DNA from: JAJDIA01 sp031555145
GTDB lineage: Bacteria > Bacteroidota > Bacteroidia > Bacteroidales > Tannerellaceae
NCBI GenBank assembly: GCA_031555145.1
Contig: JAVBUR010000021.1
Location: 1-39,725, forward strand
Direction: 5' to 3'
DNA length: 39,725 nucleotides
Below, one piece after another: positions 15,861-23,361 of the stretch (the stretch's first letter is position 1; every line of letters starts with the position of its first letter). The position numbers and the translations under genes are program-made. The notes under the pieces are model-generated. The model made no database searches, was not told where the DNA came from, and was given only the letters and a program-made list of their open reading frames with translations.

Positions 15861-16877
15861 ATGGACCTAATGCAAGACATCATTGCACGCGCTAAAGCGA
15901 ACAAACAACGCATCGTACTGCCCGAAGGGACGGAAGAACGTACCCTCAGAGCCGCCGACCAACTGGTTGCCGACGGCGTAGCAGACATCATTTTGATTGG
16001 AAACCCCACAGAAATCACTGACCTCGCTGCATCCTACGGACTGACACACATCCAGAGAGCGACCCTTCTCGACCCTAAGAACCATGCAAAAAAGGCCGAC
16101 TATGCCGCATTGCTGGTGGAACTTCGCCTGAAAAAAGGCATGACGCCTGAAAAAGCAGCCATACTGGTGGAAGACCCCTTGTATCTGGCCTGCCTGATGA
16201 TCAAGGCCGGTGATGCCGACGGTGAAATAGCCGGCGCGCAGAACACCACGGGCGACGTATTGCGTCCCGCCCTGCAGATCGTCAAAACAGCTCCAGGTAT
16301 GAGCTGTGTTTCCGGCGCTTTCCTAATGTTCGTTAACGATAAATCATACGGCGAAGAGGGCATCCTTGTGTTTGCCGACTGCGCCGTAATGCCGAACCCG
16401 ACAGCCTCCGAACTGGCCGAGATTGCCGTCGCTACTGCCCATACCACCCAAGCTATCGTAGGCGTCGAACCCCGCGTAGCTATGCTGAGCTTCTCGACTA
16501 AGGGAAGCGCTTCGCACGAGATGGTGGACAAAGTAGTCGAAGCTACCCGCCTGGCGAAAGAAATGGCTCCTCAGTTCAAAATTGACGGCGAACTGCAAGC
16601 CGATGCCGCCCTTGTTCCCTCAGTAGGAAGTAAGAAAGCACCCGGTAGCGAGATCGCCGGCAAAGCCAATGTGCTGGTATTCCCCTCGCTCGAGGTAGGG
16701 AACATTGCCTACAAACTGGTACAACGCCTGGGTAATGCCGAAGCCGTAGGCCCGATCCTGCAAGGGATGGCTGCTCCGGTCAACGACCTCTCACGCGGTT
16801 GTTCGGTAGATGATATCTATAAGATGGTAGCCATCGCCAGCAACCAGTCTATCGGCTTGAAAGCATCAAAGAAATAA
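15861..16877 (+). CDS. pta: Phosphate acetyltransferase Pta
   Basis: Interconverts acetyl-CoA and acetyl phosphate, the first step of acetate fermentation with ATP gain. The 338-residue single-domain protein is the short class of Pta without the regulatory N-terminus. Recognisable segments are RIVLPEGTEERTLRAA (about 18-33), DPLYLACLMIKAGDADGEIAGA (about 109-130) and the central AQNTTGDVLRPALQIVKT. Also present are the SFSTKGSASHE region with conserved Ser/Lys, DGELQADAALVP and NVLVFPSLEVGNIAYKLVQRL. ackA follows after 26 bases, the classical pairing. Confidence 0.96.
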   Translation: MDLMQDIIARAKANKQRIVLPEGTEERTLRAADQLVADGVADIILIGNPTEITDLAASYGLTHIQRATLLDPKNHAKKADYAALLVELRLKKGMTPEKAAILVEDPLYLACLMIKAGDADGEIAGAQNTTGDVLRPALQIVKTAPGMSCVSGAFLMFVNDKSYGEEGILVFADCAVMPNPTASELAEIAVATAHTTQAIVGVEPRVAMLSFSTKGSASHEMVDKVVEATRLAKEMAPQFKIDGELQADAALVPSVGSKKAPGSEIAGKANVLVFPSLEVGNIAYKLVQRLGNAEAVGPILQGMAAPVNDLSRGCSVDDIYKMVAIASNQSIGLKASKK

Positions 16878-16903
16878 TCAGGATATATAGAAAAGAAAAA
16901 GAC

Positions 16904-18115
16904 ATGAAGATTTTAGTTCTGAACTGCGGAAGTTCATCTGTCAAGTACAAATTGTTCGACATGGACAAGCACGATGTACTGGCTCAAGGAGGTGTAGAAA
17001 AATTAGGTTTACCCGGATCATTCCTCAAGTTCACCTTGCCCGACGGCGAAAAGATCGTCCTCGAAAAAGAATTGCCCGAACATACGGCCGCCATTCAATT
17101 TATATTAAGTATACTGACCTCCGATAAATACGGTTGCATTAAGTCATTCAACGAGATTGACGCCGTAGGTCACCGTGTGGTACACGGCGCTGAAGAATTC
17201 AGCAGCAGTGTGGAGATCAATCGCCAGGTGATCGGTAAGATGGTTGAATGTATCGACCTCGCACCGTTGCACAATCCGCCCAACCTGAAAGGGATACGCG
17301 CCATGGAAGAACTCATCCCGGGCATCCGTCAGGTAGGCGTGTTCGATACGGCTTTCCACCAGACAATGCCTGATTATGCCTATATGTACGGTCTGCCCTA
17401 CTCCTACTATAAGAAGTATGGTATCCGTCGTTATGGTTTCCACGGGACCAGCCACCGCTATGTCTCTAAACGTGCCTGTGAAATTCTGGGTGTGCCGTAT
17501 GAAAACCAGAAGATCATCACCGCACATATCGGAAACGGTGGTTCAATCGCCGCGATCAAAGGAGGCAAGAGTATGGATACATCTATGGGACTGACGCCGG
17601 TAGAAGGCTTGCTGATGGGTACCCGTTGCGGGGATATCGACGCCGGCGCCCTCTCATTCCTGATGAACAAAGAGAACTTGGACGCCAAAGGGCTGTCCGA
17701 CCTGATCAACAAACGCAGTGGTGTATGGGGACTCTCGGGTATCTCATCCGACATGCGTGAGATTGAAGCTGCTGTAGCGGAAGGCGACCGTCGTGCGATC
17801 CTGGCGTTGAACGTCTATAACTACCGTATCAAGAAATACATCGGTTCGTATGCCGCCGCTATGGGTGGTTGTGATATCCTGGTATTCACCGGCGGTGTAG
17901 GCGAGAACCAATGGGCTACCCGTAAAGCCGTATGCGAGAATATGGAATACATGGGTATGAAACTCGACGTGGCCAAAAATGACCATATGCGCGGCGAAGA
18001 GATGGTAATCAGCACCCCCGACAGTAAGGTGATAATCATGGTGGTTCCGACTGACGAAGAATATACCATCGCAACTGATACACTGGACATCCTGTCAAAC
18101 GGAAACAATAACTAA
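16904..18115 (+). CDS. ackA: Acetate kinase AckA
   Basis: Converts acetyl phosphate and ADP to acetate and ATP. The 403-residue protein carries the acetate kinase signatures: LVLNCGSSSVKYKLFD at the N-terminus, FDTAFHQTMP with the catalytic-type Asp, the YGFHGTSHRYVS segment, HIGNGGSIAAIKGGKSMDTSMGLTP as the phosphate loop, and the late FTGGVGEN. It is followed about 55 bases later by a strong intrinsic terminator, so pta-ackA is a closed two-gene operon. Confidence 0.97.
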   Translation: MKILVLNCGSSSVKYKLFDMDKHDVLAQGGVEKLGLPGSFLKFTLPDGEKIVLEKELPEHTAAIQFILSILTSDKYGCIKSFNEIDAVGHRVVHGAEEFSSSVEINRQVIGKMVECIDLAPLHNPPNLKGIRAMEELIPGIRQVGVFDTAFHQTMPDYAYMYGLPYSYYKKYGIRRYGFHGTSHRYVSKRACEILGVPYENQKIITAHIGNGGSIAAIKGGKSMDTSMGLTPVEGLLMGTRCGDIDAGALSFLMNKENLDAKGLSDLINKRSGVWGLSGISSDMREIEAAVAEGDRRAILALNVYNYRIKKYIGSYAAAMGGCDILVFTGGVGENQWATRKAVCENMEYMGMKLDVAKNDHMRGEEMVISTPDSKVIIMVVPTDEEYTIATDTLDILSNGNNN

Positions 18116-18168
18116 ACACACACATAAAATCCTTTCTCACAGCTTACACAAAACGAAAGGGTTTTGAA

Positions 18169-18195
18169 GGCCATCCCGCAAGGGGTGGCTTTTTT
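18169..18195 (+). terminator. Rho-independent terminator after ackA
   Basis: GGCCATCCC, a GCAA tetraloop and GGGGTGGC form an eight-pair stem with one G-T pair, followed directly by six T. This is the clearest intrinsic terminator in the window. Confidence 0.88.
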
Positions 18196-18220
18196 CGTAA
18201 GACAATATCAAATAATACCG

Positions 18221-18228
18221 TATATTTG
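18221..18228 (+). promoter_or_regulatory. Candidate -7 promoter box for the RNase H gene
   Basis: TATATTTG lies 30 bases before the RNase H start and just after the ackA terminator. This is a full TAnnTTTG match without a clear -33 element. Confidence 0.55.
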
Positions 18229-18257
18229 TTGTCAGAAAAAACAGAGAAAGCGACCTT

Positions 18258-18893
18258 ATGGCAAAAGGGAAATATTATGTAGTATGGAAAGGGCTTAACC
18301 CGGGTATCTATGATAACTGGGAAGAGGCCAAGATGCAGATTGAGGGGCAGGATGGTGCCAAATACAAGTCATTCCTCTCTCGTGAAGAAGCAGTAAATGC
18401 CTTTGAAGACGGATATGCACACCACCTGAAACAACGGAATTTCGCCACCAACAATGCCCTTGAACCGGTCGGTGATACGCAGGGAAGACCCATCATCGAA
18501 AGCTTGGCCGTGGATGCCGCCTGTAGCGGTAACCCGGGCGATATGGAATACCGTGGCGTATATACCCGTACCGGGAAAGAAATCTTCCGCATCGGCCCTT
18601 ATAAGCAAGGCACGAACAATATCGGCGAGTTCCTCGCCCTGGTTCACGGCCTGGCCTTGCTGAAACAGCAGAACAGTGATCTTCCGATCTACTCAGACAG
18701 TGTAAATGCCATCAAATGGGTACAGAATAAACGCTGCAAGACCCTGCTCGAACGCACACCGGAGAATCTGCCCATCTTTGACCTGATCAGTCGCGCTGAG
18801 AAATGGTTGTACAATAATGCCTATACGACCCGTATCATGAAATGGGATACGGCCGGATGGGGAGAAATACCAGCCGATTTCGGACGGAAATGA
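18258..18893 (+). CDS. rnhA: Ribonuclease H with N-terminal viroplasmin (caulimovirus-type) domain
   Basis: Cleaves the RNA strand of RNA-DNA hybrids. Residues 1-50 form the viroplasmin/HBD-like hybrid-binding domain (KYYVVWKGLNPGIYDNWEEA ... YKSFLSREEAVNAF), as in eukaryotic-style RNase H1. A linker leads to the catalytic domain from about residue 82. Active-site acidic residues are Asp86 (VDAACSGNPG), Glu124 (NNIGEFLAL), Asp147 (IYSDS) and a C-terminal Asp near 207. At 211 residues it matches Bacteroidota RNase H proteins of this type. The gene symbol follows common usage. It has its own promoter box and no close partner; the next gene begins 50 bases downstream. Confidence 0.92.
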   Translation: MAKGKYYVVWKGLNPGIYDNWEEAKMQIEGQDGAKYKSFLSREEAVNAFEDGYAHHLKQRNFATNNALEPVGDTQGRPIIESLAVDAACSGNPGDMEYRGVYTRTGKEIFRIGPYKQGTNNIGEFLALVHGLALLKQQNSDLPIYSDSVNAIKWVQNKRCKTLLERTPENLPIFDLISRAEKWLYNNAYTTRIMKWDTAGWGEIPADFGRK

Positions 18894-18943
18894 ACAATTT
18901 ACATTATAAAGCCTTATTTACATAAACTGCCTCATCTGTTAAG

Positions 18944-19708
18944 ATGCACACTACTGTCATTATTCCCATTTACAGGTTGCCACTTCCCGAAGACGAGAGG
19001 TTGTCGCTTGACCAGGTATACCGTACACTGAACGCCTACCCACTCATCGTCATTCATCCGGCATCACTTGACCTGTCCCCATTGCTTCGTGAGTATCCGA
19101 AGTTGCAAACCGAGATCTTCGACGACTCTTACTTCAAAGGAATAACCGGATATAATCGGCTGATGCTCTCGACCGAATTCTATGCACGTTTTCTCCGCTG
19201 GGAATATATGCTTATCTACCAGTTGGACGCCTGGGTGTTCAGGGATGAGCTCCAGGCCTGGACTGAGAAAGGGTATGACTACATCGGCGCCCCCTGGCTG
19301 GAAAAGCCAGTCTACCGTCTTCCACTCATCGCTACGTTTATGCGTATGCGCCATGCCTGGCTGCTGAAACAACACAAACCTTCTCCTCAATCGTTTTATA
19401 ACAAGGTAGGGAACGGAGGATTATCACTCCGCAAAGTGGCCAGCCATCACCAGGCAACAAAGACACATGCAAACCGGATCGCACTGTTTTTAGAGCAAAA
19501 GCGATCACATTTTTACAATGAAGATATCTTCTGGAGTACCGAGATCCCCGAATTTGTTTACCCGGATGCAATAGAAGCATTGCGCTTCTCGTTTGACAAA
19601 TACCCTTCCTATTGCTACCGGCTAACAGGTAAACAGCTACCCTTTGGTTGCCACGGATGGTATAAACGCAAAATGAAACGATTCTGGCATGCCTTCATCG
19701 ATTTTTAA
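18944..19708 (+). CDS. DUF5672 family protein, probable glycosyltransferase
   Basis: A 254-residue protein of the DUF5672 type. Recognisable segments are TTVIIPIYRLPL at the start, the FKGITGYNRLMLS region, YMLIYQLDAWVF with an Asp-containing DXD-like site, YDYIGAPW, the VGNGGLSLRK loop and NEDIFW near residue 200. The DXD-like site, the GNGG(L/F)SLR loop and the late ED pair are features of GT-A-fold transferases. Its position before a GT2-like gene and opposite a GT9-kinase-DUF4254 run suggests a role in lipooligosaccharide core or another surface glycan. Donor and acceptor are not known. Confidence 0.78.
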   Translation: MHTTVIIPIYRLPLPEDERLSLDQVYRTLNAYPLIVIHPASLDLSPLLREYPKLQTEIFDDSYFKGITGYNRLMLSTEFYARFLRWEYMLIYQLDAWVFRDELQAWTEKGYDYIGAPWLEKPVYRLPLIATFMRMRHAWLLKQHKPSPQSFYNKVGNGGLSLRKVASHHQATKTHANRIALFLEQKRSHFYNEDIFWSTEIPEFVYPDAIEALRFSFDKYPSYCYRLTGKQLPFGCHGWYKRKMKRFWHAFIDF

Positions 19709-19722
19709 CTTAATAACGCTTT

Positions 19723-20610
19723 ATGTACACAATCATTGTCAGTTCTGTAAACCCTACCCAAAATGCCCTGTTCAAAGCAAACATAAGCCAAACAATTGCA
19801 GCCCCTTATGAACTGATTGTCCACGACAATCGGGACACAAAATGGGGATTGTGCAAACTGTACAACCATTATGCCCGGCAAAGCAAGTACGATCTCCTCT
19901 GTTTCTTTCATGAAGATATTCTATTCCTGACCAAGGGATGGGGAGTTACACTGGCTGATTTTTTTCAGCAAACACCGGAAGCCGGTGTGGTTGGTTTTGC
20001 CGGCTCAACAGTGAAAACGAAGACAATATCAGGATGGGACTCTCATGAGCTTACTACCCGGATGAATGTCACCCACCGGATCAGTAAAGACAAAGTAAGA
20101 GAACGGCGGGTTAACCCCGATAACGAATCATTCGCCCAAGTGCTTACTTTAGATGGATTGGCGATGATTACACCCAAAGAAGTATGGGAAAAGTATCCAT
20201 TTGACGAACAAACCTTTCGTGGCTTTCATCTCTATGACCTCGATTTTACGTTTCAAATAGCCCAAGCATATAAAAACTATGTCTGCCTGTCTGTGGATAT
20301 TGAACATTTATCAAGAGGTTCTTTCACAAAGGAGTGGTATCAAGCGGCCTCACTGTTTCACGAAAAATGGGAGGAACAGTTACCATATGCCATCCATCCT
20401 TATCCGTCTAAAGTCATAGAGCAATGCGAAATGGCTGCGTTGTACCGAAAAACCCGAAGTGAATTGATGTATGCCTGGAATATCCGGAAGATTCACTCCA
20501 TCGTATGGGAATATATACGCCTGTCGCATAATAAACCAGGCAGACTCTTCTACTTGCCGAAAATAATCAAACACGTACTCAAAGCCTACCGAAAAAAGTC
20601 ATCCCAATAG
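19723..20610 (+). CDS. GT2-like glycosyltransferase (Glyco_tranf_2_5 type)
   Basis: A 295-residue GT-A-fold protein with the start MYTIIVSSVNP, a DLLCFFHEDILFL segment that provides the DXD-like metal site, GVVGFAGS, a LDGLAMITPKEVWEK acceptor-loop region, HLYDLDFTFQIA and a late HLSRGS. These match the subfamily of GT2 proteins often found in capsule and LPS clusters. The C-terminal 60 residues are basic and may sit at the membrane. It begins 14 bases after the DUF5672 gene and its 3' end overlaps the convergent kinase gene by 12 bases. Base composition is clearly more AT-rich than in upstream housekeeping genes. Confidence 0.8.
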   Translation: MYTIIVSSVNPTQNALFKANISQTIAAPYELIVHDNRDTKWGLCKLYNHYARQSKYDLLCFFHEDILFLTKGWGVTLADFFQQTPEAGVVGFAGSTVKTKTISGWDSHELTTRMNVTHRISKDKVRERRVNPDNESFAQVLTLDGLAMITPKEVWEKYPFDEQTFRGFHLYDLDFTFQIAQAYKNYVCLSVDIEHLSRGSFTKEWYQAASLFHEKWEEQLPYAIHPYPSKVIEQCEMAALYRKTRSELMYAWNIRKIHSIVWEYIRLSHNKPGRLFYLPKIIKHVLKAYRKKSSQ

Positions 20611-21525
20611 GAATTTGCTTTGACAGACCTGGCGGAAGTCCCATTCCGCCAAATAAGCGGAGTACACCTCCCCTGCCCTTGCCCGCATCCGGCAACGCAC
20701 GGAGATGGGGAGTAAAAGACAATGGCTTAAGCGATCATACCAACGGTATCTACCAACCGGGTTCTTCCACAAGGGCTTCCCGGACCGTACCCAAGCCTTT
20801 GTTGCCTGGTGGTACATGAAATGCACAAAAAAATCGTCGCTATAGGCAGACATCCTGCGATCGGTAACCTGTTCATCCCATCCGCAGTCCCGGGCATAAA
20901 CCCGGGCAATATATGACAGCACCTCCCGAGAGGTGCAAAGCCTCTGAAGATTCATACAGGCCTTTCGGGGTGAGACATTCCTGAATACAAGCCGATTAAT
21001 ATCTATGAGAGAAAAAGAATATTCCCCCTTTTCATCCTGTTTAAATAATACATTGCCCGGAGAGAAATCCTTATGCAATATTCCCGCCTTATGCAGGTGA
21101 ACAATAAAGTGGGCGAAGTGAGAAAGAAAAGCCTCCTGCCCTTCAACCTGTCCTCCCATCATCTCCCGGAGAGTTGAACTCTCCGCTTCGAAAACGCTTA
21201 CATAATAACTGTCAGAAAACAAACCACCAGATGTACCCTCCAAATAAGCGACCGGAGCCGGAGAAAGGAAACCTCGCTTCAGTATCTCCTGTGCATGTAG
21301 ATACGAACGGCAGGCTTTTGATTTGCGAAGGTATGTATAGGCCACCCGATTGATCAGATGTGGCTTTTGAAACCGCTTCACAACCAGACTGGTGGATCCT
21401 GCATCAAAGACCTTCAGTACATTCCGGCCTTGGTGGATAATCGTCCCTTCCTGCTCAAATCTGTCGGGAAGCGTCCGTATAAAGGATGTCAGGTTTGTAT
21501 AATCCGGATGAATCAGCGCCTTCAT
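20599..21525 (-). CDS. Lipopolysaccharide kinase, InaA/WaaP family
   Basis: A 308-residue protein-kinase-fold enzyme predicted to phosphorylate a core sugar (Kdo or heptose-like) of lipooligosaccharide at the cytoplasmic face. Lys50 in LVVKRF is the likely ATP-anchoring lysine. HKDFSPGN (151-158) is the catalytic loop with Asp153, and the metal-binding Asp is in LIDINR (175-177). The start codon overlaps the stop of the GT9 gene by ATGA, so it is translated with that gene. The 3' ends of this gene and the GT2-like gene overlap by 12 bases. Confidence 0.85.
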   Translation of the reverse strand: MKALIHPDYTNLTSFIRTLPDRFEQEGTIIHQGRNVLKVFDAGSTSLVVKRFQKPHLINRVAYTYLRKSKACRSYLHAQEILKRGFLSPAPVAYLEGTSGGLFSDSYYVSVFEAESSTLREMMGGQVEGQEAFLSHFAHFIVHLHKAGILHKDFSPGNVLFKQDEKGEYSFSLIDINRLVFRNVSPRKACMNLQRLCTSREVLSYIARVYARDCGWDEQVTDRRMSAYSDDFFVHFMYHQATKAWVRSGKPLWKNPVGRYRWYDRLSHCLLLPISVRCRMRARAGEVYSAYLAEWDFRQVCQSKFLLG

Positions 21526-22553
21526 ACTTCCAATATGCTTATTACCTTATCTATGATTGTTTCCGGTTTCAATTGCGTCATACACGCCCAATCCCCCCGA
21601 AAACACTCCTTTTGCCCGTAGATAGAACAGGGACGGCATTCCAGTTCCAATTGAATGGCATCTTCCGGCCGTTGGCGGAATCCATAAAAGCCGGCATACG
21701 GATGCGTTGCCCCCCAGACCGACACCACGCGTGTACCGACCAAAGAGGCAAAGTGCATATTCGCCGAATCCATACTCAATAGCAGGTCAAGCTTACTAAT
21801 AAGCATGAGTTCCTTATCCAGTGAATACCGGCCGATCACACTGTGTACATGCGGATACTTATCTACCCATTGATACATGATTTCTTCCTCATGTCCCCGA
21901 CCTCCAAACAGAAAAATTGTGACATCTTTTACCAAGGAAAGTGCATCTATTATTCTTTCCATTTGTTCCAATGGATAAATTTTTCCCCTGTGCTTGGCAA
22001 AAGGTGCAATACCAATCCATTTCCCTTCTTTCTTTCCTGTGATACTTTCGACTGCTTCCATATCCACCGGATGAGTATTGAACAAGGATGTAAATGTCTC
22101 CGTAAACCGGAATCCAGCTTGCTGAAACACATCTGCATAGGTATTAATGACCGGAGGCGCCGGTGCCAACACTTTATGATGCCTGGAAACTAACTGTTTA
22201 CGTGCTCTCCTGTCACGTTGGATCGCAAAAACAGGAGTCCCCTTCAAACGAAAGAAGAAATCTATAATACGCGGGCGAATGATCTGGTGTAAGTCTATCA
22301 CAAGATCATAATCATATTTCGTCAATGCCGTGGCAAAGCGAATAAGTCCCACTAATGTTTTTTCAGAAGCTTTTGTGTTAATCCCTAAAATATTGATATT
22401 CGCAGGGCGATTCACAAAAACGGGCATCAGAAAAGTTTGCGTCAGAATCGTGAAGGAATCCTGCGGATAGGCTGTAGCAACAGAATAAATCACCGGAATA
22501 GTCATCGCCACATCCCCGATAGCCGACAAACGTATGATAAGTATTTTGGCCAT
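21522..22553 (-). CDS. Glycosyltransferase family 9 (heptosyltransferase-like)
   Basis: A 343-residue GT-B enzyme of the ADP-heptose:LPS heptosyltransferase family. The N-terminal MAKILIIRLSAIGDVAMTIP is the family hallmark and contains the catalytic-type Asp14. Later motifs are GIAPFAKHRGKIYPLEQM (acceptor or donor phosphate contact) and the donor-binding SMDSANMHFASLVGTRVVSVWGATHP. Bacteroidales lipooligosaccharide often lacks true heptose, so the sugar transferred is uncertain. It overlaps DUF4254 by one base (TGATG) and the kinase by four, so the three are a tightly coupled unit. Confidence 0.9.
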   Translation of the reverse strand: MAKILIIRLSAIGDVAMTIPVIYSVATAYPQDSFTILTQTFLMPVFVNRPANINILGINTKASEKTLVGLIRFATALTKYDYDLVIDLHQIIRPRIIDFFFRLKGTPVFAIQRDRRARKQLVSRHHKVLAPAPPVINTYADVFQQAGFRFTETFTSLFNTHPVDMEAVESITGKKEGKWIGIAPFAKHRGKIYPLEQMERIIDALSLVKDVTIFLFGGRGHEEEIMYQWVDKYPHVHSVIGRYSLDKELMLISKLDLLLSMDSANMHFASLVGTRVVSVWGATHPYAGFYGFRQRPEDAIQLELECRPCSIYGQKECFRGDWACMTQLKPETIIDKVISILEV

Positions 22554-23158
22554 CAGTGTTTTCCGTACAAAACAGGATTTAATGCCGGGTCATTATACAT
22601 CTTCATCTGTTTATATACCTTCATATATTTTTTACCCGTAGCAATATCATCCAATAGTTGATCTAATGCCGTACACAAGTCTTTCTCCTGTTCAACCAAT
22701 GTCCTTAGTTTCTGTTCACAAAGTGATTTGTGCGTTGGCTCCACATCCGAACGATTCACTTCTGCCTGCATATGATAAACCTTGAGGATCAGGATGGAGA
22801 GACGGTCTACCGCCCATGCAGGACTTTCGGTATTGAAGGTAGCTCCAGGCAAAACAGGTACATTTTTATATGTATCCAGAAAATAACTGTCGATTAATTC
22901 TACCAGATCAGTACGATCCTGGTTGGATTTGTCAATTCTCCGTTTAATTCTCAATGCATCTTCAGGCAAAATCTGCGGATCACGGATAATATCCTCCAAA
23001 TGCCACTGAACCGTATCTATCCAACTTTTTATGTAAAGCAGTGCTTCAATACTTTGAGATGCGTAAGGATTTTCAATCACTGAGTCCACATGATCTGTTT
23101 GATGATAAGCATTAACTGCTTGCTTAAATATGCTGGTAAATTTTTCACTTGCACTCAT
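22553..23158 (-). CDS. DUF4254 family protein
   Basis: A 201-residue, mostly alpha-helical cytosolic protein of the DUF4254 family, with conserved IEALLYIKSWIDTVQWHLEDIIRDP (about residues 35-59) and the RIDKSNQDRTDLVE segment near 87-100. No catalytic motif is evident. The family occurs beside LPS-core glycosyltransferases in Bacteroidota, and here it is first gene of the DUF4254-GT9-kinase unit. Its role in core assembly is inferred only from that context. A promoter box lies 31 bases upstream. Confidence 0.85.
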   Translation of the reverse strand: MSASEKFTSIFKQAVNAYHQTDHVDSVIENPYASQSIEALLYIKSWIDTVQWHLEDIIRDPQILPEDALRIKRRIDKSNQDRTDLVELIDSYFLDTYKNVPVLPGATFNTESPAWAVDRLSILILKVYHMQAEVNRSDVEPTHKSLCEQKLRTLVEQEKDLCTALDQLLDDIATGKKYMKVYKQMKMYNDPALNPVLYGKH

Positions 23159-23188
23159 AAAATTCCGTATTTATCTTGTTGTTAATTG

Positions 23189-23196
23189 CAAAGATA
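23189..23196 (-). promoter_or_regulatory. Candidate -7 promoter box for the DUF4254-GT9-kinase unit
   Basis: CAAAGATA on + reads TATCTTTG on -, a full TAnnTTTG match about 31 bases before the DUF4254 start. Confidence 0.5.
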
Positions 23197-23262
23197 TACT
23201 TTTTTATCCTTATCCCTGTGGAGATAGTAGCAATTTGTGCACCTGATGCAGGTTTATCAGAA

Positions 23263-23270
23263 TAGTTTTG
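23263..23270 (+). promoter_or_regulatory. Candidate -7 promoter box for the GH127-type gene
   Basis: TAGTTTTG matches TAnnTTTG, with TTTG at 23234-23237 about 25 bases upstream. It would leave a leader of about 85 bases. The 203-base divergent gap shows nothing else that I can support. Confidence 0.38.
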
Positions 23271-23361
23271 AGTGATAACGATTTTCGTATTTCTCTTTTG
23301 ATTACTTTTAACTCCTGATTTTTCGCTTACATCGTATATTACTGAATAACGACATGATCTT

